From positions 3,546,001 to 3,610,000 of the forward strand of contig CATNEN010000039.1 of the NCBI GenBank assembly GCA_950097015.1: a DNA stretch of 64,000 bases. The letters are read 5' to 3'. The position numbers and the translations under genes were made by a program. Below are positions 35,453 through 46,187 of the stretch, in pieces (position 1 is the first letter of the stretch; the number at the start of each line of letters is the position of its first letter). The notes under the pieces were generated by a model. That model searched no databases and was not told the origin of the DNA. It saw only the letters and a list, made by a program, of their open reading frames with translations. This DNA is from Macrostomum hystrix. Its lineage: Eukaryota > Platyhelminthes > Macrostomidae.

Positions 35453-36876
35453 CTGAAACACAAGAAAATATTTACATTTTTATTATTATGAATATAAACT
35501 AAGAAAATTATAAAAAGAGCCAAGAATTTCTATCCCCTAGCTATTTACAGATTTTAGTTAGGCAGTGGCTAGAGATCTTGCACCAGACATAGGGCCTAAA
35601 TGTTAAATTGTTAGAGTTCCACCATTTTTTCTTAAAAAATGTTTTGTAGCTTTAGTTAATAAGCAGGGTCAGCTCAGTTGGTAAAGCATGGGACTCTTGA
35701 TACTAGGGTCCTAGGATTGATCCCTAAATATATATTTGCAGAAATCAGCCAAGACAAGTTGAACTTATAGAAGTCAGGATTACTTAATTTTAAATCTGAA
35801 TCAAACCAGTGCATAGTTATTTCCCACAGTTAAAATGTTTTAGAGTTGCGAAAAAAATTGTTGATATGTAATAAAATTTTGTATGCCAACCACAACTTAC
35901 TTTCTGTGTTCTCTGTGGCCAACATCATGTATGACATATGTCTAACATTATGTTAGACACTTTCAAAAGACTTATTATGTACCATTATGCTAAAGCTGCC
36001 TGCAATTTCTTCTTAAAGAACCAGAAGCTCTTAATTTGATTTGTGTATAGTATAGGTGCAGTAAATATATTCCACCAGAACTCTATCCATTTAAAATTTG
36101 GGTCAGGTGCCAGATCTCTAGCCACTGCCTTTTAGTTAACAATAACCAAAATAGCTGGGCCAAAAAAAGATGATGAATAGATTTATCCTCTGCTAGGCTA
36201 TTCAACTTAGCTAAAGAGTTCTCTGCTGCTGAGGGAACATATTTTTTACTGCTGTTTGGGGGACATTAGTTCTCTGCTGCCAGGTGGACATTAGTTAGGG
36301 TGCATTACACAAGATTTTTTTAACAGTAGTGCCCCCCCCAAGGTGGGCTTAGTGTGCTAGTTTGTTTGCTAAAAAGCGAAGTTTGTTAATTGATACAAAA
36401 ACAAACTGGGGAAAGGGGCGGGGACGAAATGAGAGCAGTCGCACCCCCAACTAATCACAACGCGCCAGTGGGGTACGAAGCCACTAATGCGCGATTCGGT
36501 GAGGATCGTTAACAACGGAACAGCCAATCGGATTTAAATAGAAAAAATCTGGAAGGGCTTACAAAAAGGGGATGACGCAGGGAAAATCAAAGAAAAGAGA
36601 AGAAAAGAAAAGAAAAGAAAGGGACAAAGAAGGACCCGGATAAGGGAAATTACACAATTACACAATTATACTATTACACAATTACCAACAATCACTAGTG
36701 TGGTCAACACACTGTAATTACGTAAGTCCTCATCGCCGACCAGAAAATAGCGGCTTATAAACGTTAAGTCTGCCTTAACAGTAGGACTACCAAGCCATTT
36801 TGCCGCCCGTTTTTATACCAAGGGGGGATTTCCCCCCATGAAAATGTTTTTGCCAGTGCCTGAATGCTTTGGGGTG
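35453..36876. other. upstream flank of the F-box gene
   Basis: Low gene content. Contains the tRNA-Lys-like sequence at 35665, a GAAAA-run at about 36595-36625 and ACACAATT repeats at about 36650-36690. No coding region supported. Confidence 0.4.
35665..35730 (+). repeat. tRNA-Lys-like pseudogene or SINE head
   Basis: AGCTCAGTTGGTAAAGCATG then GGACTCTTGATACTAGGGTC closely follows the D-arm and anticodon arm of eukaryotic tRNA-Lys (CTT anticodon), and AGGATTGATCC fits a B-box. The acceptor stem does not close and the T arm is degenerate, so it is a pseudogene or SINE. Confidence 0.65.
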
Positions 36877-37348
36877 ACTGATTGGTTGACAGACTAGTCG
36901 AGGGTGTCCTGTGGTTGAGCTGCGCCTAATAGTTAGGCTTGAACAGTGAAATTGGAGAAATTCGCGTCAGGGTGTCCATAGTGGCCTAGTTCCACCTGTT
37001 GTAGCTCTTGAAGGTCTAGATAGACAAGAGAGATAGATCTAGATAAAGGTCGGTGACCACCGAAGTCGGAGATGATGCAAGCACATTCGGGTGACATGCT
37101 GATAAAGTTTGAAGGTCTGGAAAGGCCGCACTGAGGCGCAGTGCAAATTCGTGTATAGGGGTGTATGAAATACACTAGCTCTTATGGAAAAAATCGGACC
37201 TTCGGCCAGAAACATTGAATATCTCGACGGTCTGAAAAGCTGGCGACTTGTTTCTTGTTTCAGAAGATGCGCAACAAAAAGTTAGCCCGTGTTCTAGAGT
37301 TTCGCGTGCTTGCATTGTTCCCTTTGGGTGCAGCAAAAAAATTGTCAG
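36877..37348. repeat. dispersed repeat, copy 2 (inverse of 31265-31738)
   Basis: See copy 1. This copy is outside the F-box gene; the two lie in opposite orientation about 5.1 kb apart. Confidence 0.8.
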
Positions 37349-38190
37349 GGGGGGAATTCCCCCTGATTATTATAACGTTAATAAGATAGCCATAATAAGA
37401 TAGGTATAAGTTATTACCCACTTTTTTATTTATTTTGGCCGGGAACGTCTTCGGACATCGTTTATTTCGCCTCGGCCAATAAACGAGTCCTCAGCCGTTC
37501 CCGGCCATAGATAAGTCAAACAAGTGGGTGATAATGTATTTATTCCACAGTTGAAGCCAGATAATTGTCACCGGACCAGATAAATGTTTATCTGTCCCGG
37601 CCAGATAAATTTCAACGGCCAAATAAATACATTTATCTGGTCTATGGGCCAATCCAACTGGGGAATAAATAGCAATAATAAGAACAATAACGTTGTGTCC
37701 AATCGGCGCTCGCTGATTGGGTGTTAACACCCACCCCAGACACCCACCCCTCCGCTTTGAGCTGGGTTGTATTTCAGCCGGCGCCCGCGTACTGCCCAGC
37801 CTTGTCTCTTCGCGCTGCGTGGTGTGAAAATTTTTTTACTACAATGGCTGAGCTTCCAATTGACATTTACTATTCAATTGTTTTGTTTCTAAAGCAGCTA
37901 AAACAGCTCAAGATTAGTCAGAAGTAGCTTTGCTTTTTTTAATGCATCAGGGATAATTTTTCAAGAATACAAAAGAATACCAGGGCCGAGTTAAACCAGC
38001 TTCAAACACAACGGCCTTGGCGAGTAGTCGACTTGAGAAACACATGCACCACAGAATGAAATTTAGCTATTGTAATTCCCCCCCGCTGGTGGCTCGACTC
38101 TGTGCACCGCCTCCCCTGTCCCCTTGCTGTCAATATCTGCCCGTATCTGTACGATGTCTCGCACTATAAGAGGACCCAAATTCTAGAATT
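37349..38190. other. intergenic region with CCGG-AT rich segment
   Basis: At about 37430-37660 phrases such as GGCCGGGAACG and CGTTCCCGGCC, and GATAAATG and CATTTATC, appear in both orientations, suggesting a fold-back element of roughly 230 bp. No gene seen. Confidence 0.35.
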
Positions 38191-38199
38191 CTAGAAAGT

Positions 38200-38262
38200 C
38201 TAGAATCAAACCCTCGATCTTCAAGTCGTGAGTTCGACGCTCCGACCACTTGGCTACAACCC
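38200..38262 (-). repeat. tRNA-like sequence, probable SINE head
   Basis: Minus-strand A-box TAGCCAAGTGG (38256-38246) and B-box-like GGTTTGATTCT (about 38212-38202). The surrounding phrase GGGTTGTAGC is shared with the tRNA-like repeat at 19.6 kb, suggesting one SINE family. Confidence 0.55.
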
Positions 38263-38649
38263 TTGAAGCGTCCCGATAAAAGTTAAAAGATAAGTTAAAG
38301 AAAATTAGTTAAAGAGTTAAAGAAAAGAAAGTTAAATGATAAAAGTTTGATATCACCCCTATATAGTTTCCTTTAATCTTATTAACTGATTAATCTTGTG
38401 AAAAACCGAAATAATTGTAAAATTCTTCCCACTACGATTACTGCATTTTCTGCAGACAGTGAATAGGAAATATAGATGCTGGCCTGAGTCGCGGACAATA
38501 CCTTTAGGCGGATGCTTAGTCAATTTTTTTGTGCTGCGAGATGAAACTCGCTTCGTATTTGCCTTCGAAGAAAGAGAAAATTGAAAGCAAAGGAAGTCTG
38601 CAAAGACAAACAATTCAGCTTCCGTCGATCATGACGTATTAATCGCCTG

Positions 38650-39436
38650 GGGGAGGTTTCTCGAAACCAACTTAGGAAAGACCATAGACGTAAGTTGCCT
38701 AAACCAGACTTAAGGTTTTCTGGAAACGAGCGCAAAATCCCGTCTCTTAGGAACCATCTTATATTTACTAGGTCGTATGTTTGCGAAGAAAGTCGTTTCT
38801 CGATCGCTTCTTAAGTCTATGGCCCATCCTACGGTTGATCCTAAGTCTAAGAGTGGTCGGTACCGCTCGTAAGCTGTCTTTTCTTTGCAAGCAAGGCTTG
38901 ATATTATTTTTTTTCTTCTGATTTGTTTGCATGCGCTTTAATTCTGCTTTCTGTTTTCAAAGTTTTCAAATTTCTCAACTGCTGAAAAGGAGGAACTGTT
39001 AGATGGCGTCTACAAGTATTTGAGCGTCATCAATTCGAAAGATCAAAAAGCCGAAATACAGAAACAAAAAAATCATGCTGGGACGCCATTGCGGAGCGCG
39101 TGAATGGCATCAGAGGGAACAGGCGGACCGGGGACGAATGTAGAAAGAAATGGTGCGACCTTAAGTCTGATGTCAAGACGAAATCTATCAGGGTATCTTT
39201 GACATGGAAGCCAAGTCACGATTTCAGCCATAGACAGTTCTTTTCGCTTCTGCTCAACTTACGCACAGCGTTCTAAGTTGCGCAAAAGAAAAGATGGCTT
39301 TGGGAAATGTTCTTACGAACTATTATAGATGCTATTATATAGAAGTCCTTGTTACGAACACACTTAGGGTCTGCGCAAATTCCGGACTTACGGGGATCTT
39401 ACCATAGATCTTATGACACTTTCGAAAAACCACCCC
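38650..39436. mobile_element. PIF/Harbinger-like element remnant with terminal inverted repeats
   Basis: The ends GGGGAGGTTTCTCGAAA (38650-38666) and TTTCGAAAAACCACCCC (39420-39436) are inverted repeats with two mismatches. Both are flanked by CTG, compatible with the 3-bp target duplication of Harbinger transposons. Inside is a Myb-like coding fragment (listed separately). At 787 bp there is no room for a transposase gene, so it would be non-autonomous. Confidence 0.6.
38990..39195 (+). pseudogene. Myb/SANT-like DNA-binding domain fragment
   Basis: One frame reads KEELLDGVYKYLSVIN. After a frameshift another reads CWDAIAERVNGI and RTGDECRKKWCDLKSDVK, the classic tryptophan pattern of Myb-like proteins accompanying Harbinger transposases. 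It is interrupted and incomplete. Confidence 0.65.
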
Positions 39437-40024
39437 CTGGGATCTGCCAGCGGTCGATGCATGGTGGAAAAGTCCCGTTTGTATTGTCTAAAATAAACTT
39501 CTACAATGGGATTCTTCTGAAAAGTAGTTAGACATCTGAATGAAAGGTGCATGGTTCAATCCTAGCGCATGTTCGAATTCTTTTTAGCATAAGCAACGCA
39601 CTGACTTCAACATTGCTTCAGTTCACCCATTGAACTGAACAGCTGCTGAACACAGCCTTTGGAAGCACAGTGCAATAGTCGGCCCAACTATGCTTGGTCT
39701 AATTTCTATCTTCGATCTGTCGACAAAGCAATGGAGTTGCAGCTTCGACTAGGTTCATTGTGGATCATCGTCAAAGTTAAAATAAATTTTCTTTTTTTTC
39801 AAAAAACATGATGGTCCAACACTATCATGCATGCGGAACAATTTCAGAACACCCTGAAAGGTCTTGCGAAAAAGAATGCACAGATTTTCTCGAATCGTTG
39901 TTATTTTGCTTTATTTGCTTCATCACTCAAAGCTTACCAATTAGGCCGAAGCGTGGAAAAATATTTTTTTGTTTTTGTTGGTTTTCTTTAAGGAATCGAT
40001 TTTTCAAATCACAGCTGTCGCAAG
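39437..40024. other. 3' flank of the C-type lectin gene
   Basis: No additional gene supported. AT-rich with T-runs; no clear AATAAA on the minus strand. Confidence 0.35.
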
Positions 40025-40762
40025 CTACATCAGTCGGTACTTGACCCAGTCATCGCTTGTTGCAACTTCTCTCTCCATCAGGGCGTCTGAGAACTGCAGT
40101 AGACGGCAGGTCCTCAGCCTCTTGTTAAACAGCACTTCCCTGCAGTTGCCATGGAGAATCCCAGCCTGCACGCAGTGCAGCTCACTCGGTACCTGGGCGA
40201 GGTCGGTGAAGCAGTAGGAGTTCGGCAGGTTAAAGTTCACGCGGTTGATCTCAGCCTTCACCCATGTCTCCCTGTCTGACTGTGGCGGCGGTGCCACGAA
40301 CTCGCAGACGAAGCCATATTTTTCGTCGCAGCTCATGTCCGCAATTCTGCCGCTTTCTTGGCGTCTCAGACAAACTTGTCCATATGAGGCATCTAGGTTA
40401 TCCAGAAGCTTATTGTCATCCGGGAAGATGCCGTTCCCGTTGACTCGCTGCCAGCCTGAAGTCTTTCTGCCCCGGTAGTCAGCCAGCTCGGCGAGTCCGA
40501 TCCAAAGCTGGCAGGCGCAGGTGGCGCTGCTAATTGTGCCATTCTTCAACAGCCTGACCGACTCGTACGAGTTCAGCAGTTCGCCGCTAACCGATGCGCA
40601 CTGCTGATTGGCTGCACACCAGCTGAAGCTCTGCGATGTGCTTGCGAACACGCACAAGCCACCCTCCCAGCTAAATGGTGGGGGACAATTCACGGCGCGA
40701 CACTGCGGCACCTGACACCACAGCAGCAGCAGAACTAGAGCTCGCTCTCGCCGCATCACCAT
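40025..40762 (-). CDS. secreted C-type lectin-like domain protein
   Basis: 245 residues in one exon. I chose the ATG at 40762 (MVMRRERAL), 15 nt after an acceptor TTATTCCAG (AG 40779-40778); a second ATG at 40756 is equally possible. A hydrophobic signal peptide (ALVLLLLWCQVPQCRA) leads into a C-type lectin-like domain: CPPPFSWEGGLCVF, WIGLAELADYRG, CDEKYGFVCEF. The EPN/QPD and WND calcium-sugar motifs of classical lectins are not evident, so carbohydrate binding is uncertain. A second Cys-bearing region (YCFTDLAQVPSELHC, TCRLLQFSDALMER) resembles PAN/apple-type modules, a weak guess. No transmembrane segment. Likely extracellular, function unknown. Confidence 0.87.
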   Translation of the reverse strand: MVMRRERALVLLLLWCQVPQCRAVNCPPPFSWEGGLCVFASTSQSFSWCAANQQCASVSGELLNSYESVRLLKNGTISSATCACQLWIGLAELADYRGRKTSGWQRVNGNGIFPDDNKLLDNLDASYGQVCLRRQESGRIADMSCDEKYGFVCEFVAPPPQSDRETWVKAEINRVNFNLPNSYCFTDLAQVPSELHCVQAGILHGNCREVLFNKRLRTCRLLQFSDALMEREVATSDDWVKYRLM

Positions 40763-41599
40763 TTGAAGAGCCGCTAACTGGAATAAAAATTGCAAGCGAG
40801 GTGCCTCTTATTAGAAGCGATGAATCGCGTTTCTATGCGTGCATTGTTTATGAGAGTCGAATATACCTACGCATCGAAATGCTTACGTTTGGTCGAATTG
40901 AATATCCCAACTGTATCTTAATTTCTTGCGCTCGATCTGGCTTGCAATTCTGAGGCAGAATTAATCTATATATATAAAAGTGAAAACTCTGTCTGTCTGT
41001 CTGTCTGTCTGTGTGCAACCTTTTGTCTTTATAGACGCCGAAACCGCTCAACCAAATCGCACCAAACTTTGCACATACCTAAAACCACCTACGCTGAGTG
41101 CAATAGGCTACTCAAATTCCCGAAAAATCATTTCCTTCCTGCTCAAAAGTGCAAAAAACTGCTCAAAAATCGTCAAAAAATCACTCAATTCGACATATCG
41201 TCGCCCCACTTTGTCAGATTTTCTCCAAATTTGATCCACTTACACTTTACATGTTTTCCAACAATGCTGTCAATTTTGAACATCTCTACTCAATCCAGAG
41301 CAAAGCTGCATCATCTCAAAGTGAGTCACTTTTTGTTTTCCGAGGACAGCCACCCCAACTCCCCTCCGCCACTCTGCGGGCCAAATTTTAATACAGCCAC
41401 CCCCTCCCTTCCCCGGGCGCCGAAGCCCCAGACTGTACATTGTATTTCAAGCCATGAATGTACACAGCCCAAACCCCTAGACTGTCTACTGGCCCCCAAG
41501 CAGCACTGAGACTGAGTGCGGTGCGGTGGCGTCCCAGTGCGCAGGGCTCTCCCGTCGATATTTCTCTCCAGCCAGCCTGGGATAGAAGAAAGAGAGAGG

Positions 41600-42221
41600 C
41601 TGGCGTTGACTGGCTGTCAGAGAGGGCAATTCTGTGTCCTAGAAATGATGCCGCTAACGAAATTAACTACCAACTGCTTCAGGAGTTGCCAGGTGCAGTT
41701 TTCACCTACAAGTCAATTGATACAACGTTGACTGATGACACCGCTGTGGAGTATCCTGTTGAGTTTCTGAACTCTCTAGATCCTCCTGGAACTCCATCGC
41801 ACAACTTGCAGCTGAAAGTTGGGGCACCAATTATGCTCCTCCGCAACCTGAATGCGCCAAGGCTGTGTAACGGCACCAGACTGATAGTCAGGCGGCTCTT
41901 CCCACACGTGATTGAGGCCACGATAATGACTGGATCTGGCAGAGGAGAGTCTGTGTTCGTTCCCGGATTCCAATTATCCCCACGGACCTGCCATTTCAGT
42001 TCAAGCGACTGCAGTTCCCTGTGAGAGTGTGCTTTGCGATGACTATTAACAAGGCTCAGGGACAGTCGCTGAAGGTGGCTGGCATCAACCTGGAGACTCC
42101 TTGCTTCTCGCATGGGCAGCTTTATGTCGCCTGCTCCCGTGTTGGAACTCCAGCTGGCCTATTCATTTTCGCACCAAGGGGAAGAATGAAGAATGTGGTG
42201 TATCCCCAGGCCTTGAGGTGA
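41600..42221 (+). pseudogene. Helitron PIF1-like helicase, C-terminal part, frameshifted
   Basis: Motifs in order: ERAILCPRNDAANEIN, EFLNSLDPPGTPSHNL, LKVGAPIMLLRNL, LCNGTRLIVRRL. Near 41960 a one-base change in a C-run (GTTCCCGG) shifts the frame, and the protein resumes as FAMTINKAQGQSLKVAG, HGQLYVACSRVGTP and KNVVYPQALR. This is the end of the Helitron helicase; the Walker motifs and Rep domain are missing. Confidence 0.87.
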
Positions 42222-42373
42222 CTCGCAAGCAATTAATAGAAAAGTAGTCACGAATTGACCTTGACCTGTCTAACTCTGAACTCTGAAACAGTTTAGTTTT
42301 GTTTCTTTGACATTGTTATTGTTATGCCATGGCTATTTTCCTTATGTATACGCGTGTACATGCATACTGTATA

Positions 42374-42605
42374 CAGAGGCAGATTTAGGGGGGGGGCGGG
42401 GGGGCAGTCGCCCCCCTAAATTTTAATCATGGGAATAAGATGCCCCCACCAGGGGCGCCAGTCGCAGCACTGGCGCCCCTTTTCAGCCGCTGGCGCCCTT
42501 TCTTGGCTCCTGGCGCCCTTTTTCGGCCGCTGGCACCCCCTCTGTGATTCTCATGGCGCTCCCCTGACAGACCGCCCCAAAACAAAATTCCTGGATCTGC
42601 CACTG
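42374..42605. mobile_element. hAT-type MITE nested in the Helitron
   Basis: Inverted ends CAGAGGCAGATTTAGG (42374-42389) and CCTGGATCTGCCACTG (42590-42605) are flanked by a perfect 8-bp target duplication ACTGTATA (42366-42373 and 42606-42613). The 8-bp duplication and CA..TG ends are typical of hAT. Inside, a CTGGCGCCC phrase repeats about every 21 bp, and a G-run/C-run hairpin lies near the left end. No coding capacity. Confidence 0.9.
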
Positions 42606-42841
42606 ACTGTATAGAGGAGTGGCTAAGAGACATGTTTCTAAAGAAGTAATCAAGAGGGGGCTGTTTGGACAAACTTTTCACTTATTTTTTACTTAAAACG
42701 CCCTTAAACAAACTCTTCACTTTTCATTAATGCAGTAAATAAATAAATGGTGACCTTCACTATAAAGTTAATACAGAGACGTGAATTGCTTACTGCTTTG
42801 CTTTAAATTTCTGCCCCAAAAACAACGGGCAAAAAAGCTAG

Positions 42842-44290
42842 TCCATCTATAAATATAAGGCCGTTAGTAATCCGTTGCAGCTTGACACAATAGAAGCAGC
42901 AGGATGCAAGCAATATTCCTGCAGATCAATTATATTGCTATTTATTCAGAATGTATATGCATAAGTAGTAATAGGCACATATGTTATTTGCCGTAGATTT
43001 TTTCTTTGCCACAGGAAGTCCAGAGCTAAATTTGTAAAAAAACAAACGCAGAAGAATCGAAGATAGCTCATCCTGTAGACTTGGGCCTTTCCTGTTTCCT
43101 GTTGATCTGGGCCACGGCAGTTTAGCTAATTTCTGTCCCTGCCTCCTTTGTTTTTTAGGATGCGTCCCTAGCATTAGCTGAAGAATCAGATTATTTTACA
43201 ACACATGCACTCGTATGTTTTTCACTTCCAATGCAAGGAAGCTTAATTAAAGCTTAACTATAGTTTTATTTAAAAAGAATAATTACAAATAAACTGATCA
43301 AAATGTTGTTAGAGATCCAATTAGACGGTGGAAAAAATTAGAAGGCTGCGTCAAATTTCGCGCTTCAAAGTCAGCACCCATACAATGAAACTGGATGTTA
43401 CTACGGATTCGAGAGAGAGAGACGAGAGAAGAAATATGGTATAATTTCTATGTAGATTACCATAAATACTATGCGGAGCAATCAGAATGCAGAAGGCGAT
43501 ATAAGGAGATAAATAGAGAAAAAGAAAATTGAGAGACAGAGACAGAAATGGAGGGATTCTCCATTTGGATGGATGGATGGATGGCTATGCTTGCAAAAAA
43601 CTGTTAATTCGGTAGCATTAGGAAATTGGGAGAATACTATATTATATATTAAATTATGCCAGACCTCTATATGTACACCCATCTTTATTCGTTTTGTTAT
43701 ACTGTACAGGTTCATGGAAAGCATTGTGACCATATTAAACGCGAACAAGTCAGTCGGCAGTTCGGAGTTATCCAGTTATAGCTTAGTGTGGCTCAGTGTA
43801 ACTTAGTGTAGCGGTGTAGCGGTAGCACTCTTAAATTATTTATTTATTATACAATCACTGGGACGTACGACAAGCAATATAGTTAATTAAAGTCAGGTGC
43901 AGGAGCTCGGTGAGAACAAACAGTATGAGTGATGCCGAGAGTAGGCAAAGAAGTATCCAGTAGTGGTCGCAGTAAGGCAGCACAAATAGTGACAGTGAAA
44001 AGGTAGCGGCGGTGTAAGTGGTAGTGAACACGACAGGTGAAAGTAACAGTGGCCGGGACAGAGTGGAGGGCCGGGTGAAAAAGGAGCAGTGGAGCGCGAG
44101 CGGAGAAGGAACACAAGCGCGAGCGGGCTCGGGGGCCCTAGTTAAATAAGCTAGGCAGTCTAAAAAACATGGCGATCGATATCTTTCTTTATGAGCAATA
44201 TTGTATCCTATATCACATATTCGACTTCCTATTACAATATATTAGATGTTTTTACTTATAAAGACAGAATTAGAATGGCAAATATTTACA
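42842..44290. other. intergenic region with simple repeats
   Basis: Contains a GAGA run at about 43410, (GGAT)n at about 43566-43583 and TTAGTGTRGC phrases at about 43780-43820. No gene supported. Confidence 0.4.
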
Positions 44291-44296
44291 TTTAAT

Positions 44297-45302
44297 TAAA
44301 TTGAGAAAGCTCAGAATCAACATTTAATTTTTTTTAGAATTTTGCCGATGCATTTCGACCACAATCGGTCATCTTCAGGGCAGACACATCAATTAAACAC
44401 ACAGAACCAAGTTGTATATATATATTTTTAAGAAATGAAAACTGTACATTGCAAAGTGTGAATCAATTTTGGTCCAGTCCGGTTAACAAGAGAAAAAAAC
44501 AACAACCAAATAAAGTTCAACGACACTTCTAACATAGCTAAAACACATTGAGTTGGCGGCTTGCACCCATGGCTAACTGACGGTTCAAATATGGTTTCTG
44601 AGCCTTAATGTACATATCCTCGAGAGTATTCAATTTGTTTTCTTGGCTACAGGAATCAATCACTTTAAACATATCACAACAGTTCTTATTGCAACAGGAG
44701 TTACACGAGAGAAGGTGCTCATTGATGGCAGAATTTCTAATCCAATGCTCCTTAACCCTTGTGTGTACAAGTGTCGCTTAGTTTTACCTATGTAGGAGAT
44801 GTTAAACTAAGCGACACTTGTACACAAGGGTTAAGGAGCATTGGATTAGAAATTCTGCCATCAATGAGCACCTTCTCTCGTGTAACTCCTGTTGCAATAA
44901 GAACTGTTGTGATATGTTTAAAGTGATTGATTCCTGTAGCCAAGAAAACAAATTGAATACTCTCGAGGATATTTACATTAAGGCTCAGAAACCATATTTG
45001 AACCGTCAGTTAGCCATGGGGGGTGCAAGCCGCCAACTCAATGTGTTTTAGCTAGGGCCTATGTTAGAAGCGTCGTTGAACTTTATTTGGTTGTTGTTTT
45101 TTTCTCTTGTTAACCAGACTGGACCGAAATTGATTCGCACTTTGCAATGTACAGTTTTCATTTTTTAAAAATATATATATACAACTTGGTTCTGTGTGTT
45201 TAATTGATGTGTCTGCCCTGAAGATGACTGATTGTGGTCGAAATGCATTGGCAAAATTCTAAAAAAATTTAAATGTTGATTCTGAGTTTTCTCTATTTAA
45301 TT
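44297..45302. mobile_element. head-to-head pair of Penelope-like element 3' ends (palindrome)
   Basis: Two arms of roughly 490-500 bp are near-perfect reverse complements around a spacer of about 20 bp (44783-44802). Each arm carries the C-terminal part of a Penelope-like GIY-YIG endonuclease. On the minus strand, left arm: YIGKTKRHLY. On the plus strand, right arm (about 44818-45051): TRVKEHWIRNSAINEHLLSC, then EDIYIKAQKPYLNRQ. Past the stop both arms share the Penelope-type tail CCTGAAGATGAC..GGTCGAAATGCAT.GGC. Most of the reverse transcriptase is missing. Confidence 0.85.
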
Positions 45303-45892
45303 GTTGTCAAGCGAGCTACTCTACCTGAATTTACATTTAAGGTTTGACCTTCACAAAAATATTAGGTCTGATATATATTTTTTATCCTAATCCCTAAATG
45401 CAATATTGCATTTTGGATATGACAATACACTTGAAGGCTTGTCATGTAACTTATAGCTTTCAAGGCTTGTTCACATTACCAGCAAATATGGCCAAGACAA
45501 AGTTCTACAATATTTTTTAAGTTGATTTGTTTGTTAAATATAGCAAATTTATACAAAAATTAATTCGTCATTTGTTGACTATGTGAATTTGATTAAGCTG
45601 TCAGTCTGTCAGATTCAACCATACTTAAAAATGAAGCAAAATATATGTCAGTTAATATAAATTAGTTTATTTACTTGTATAATGTTAAGTTGTTATTTTA
45701 AATAAATTTGGCTTGTTTAATAAGTGCTTTTTATATGGCACAAACAGATCTTTGTACACCATCAGTGTTAAGTACCAAGTCTTTGAGAACAGTGAACTAT
45801 TAAATTTTAATTGTAGAGATAGAATGAAACCAAGATTTTTTGGAATCCTAATAACAAATATTCAGACTTTTCATTGTATACTGAATATGAAC
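45303..45892. other. intergenic, AT-rich
   Basis: No gene or repeat recognised. Confidence 0.4.
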
Positions 45893-45899
45893 ACCAAAT

Positions 45900-46180
45900 G
45901 ACCTTTTAAACTTTCCCCGACTCCAATCCCGACTTCTAATGTAGACGTTTGCCGTCTGCATTAGGAGTCGGGAATTCCCGAAAAAAATTCCAAAATTGCA
46001 AAATTTGTAATGGTCCCCCCTCACAGATTCGAGTCGGGATTCGAGGTGGTATACTTTCAGTATATGTAATTCGAGTTTAAGGAAATAATTCGAGTCGGAA
46101 TTGGATTTGCAAAATTTGTAATGGTCCCCCCTTACAGATTTGAGTCGGGAATTCCCGAGTTGGGGAAAGTTTAAAAGGTC
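45900..46180. mobile_element. 281-bp MITE with 24-bp terminal inverted repeats
   Basis: Ends GACCTTTTAAACTTTCCCC plus GACTC (45900-45923) and the complement at 46157-46180 differ at one position. A direct duplication ACCAAAT flanks both sides (45893-45899, 46181-46187). A GAGTCGGG phrase repeats inside. The 7-bp duplication does not settle the superfamily. Confidence 0.88.
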
Positions 46181-46187
46181 ACCAAAT

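Larger units (their letters stand above)
40965..42841 (+). mobile_element. Helitron-type element, internally reduced
   Basis: The left end is TCTATATATATAAAAG followed by GTCTGTCTGTCT repeats, a common Helitron 5' end. The right end is a hairpin (TGCCC 42812-42816 pairing GGGCA 42827-42831), then AAAAAAG and CTAG at 42838-42841. The flanks are A (40964) and T (42842), the AT target of Helitrons. It carries the C-terminal part of a PIF1-like helicase but no recognisable HUH replication initiator, so it cannot be autonomous. A hAT-type MITE is nested in it. Confidence 0.83.

Noticed and set aside
41458-41600. N-terminal part of the frame before the helicase motifs
   Set aside because: No helicase or Rep similarity until about 41600; the earlier part is probably fused non-coding Helitron sequence.
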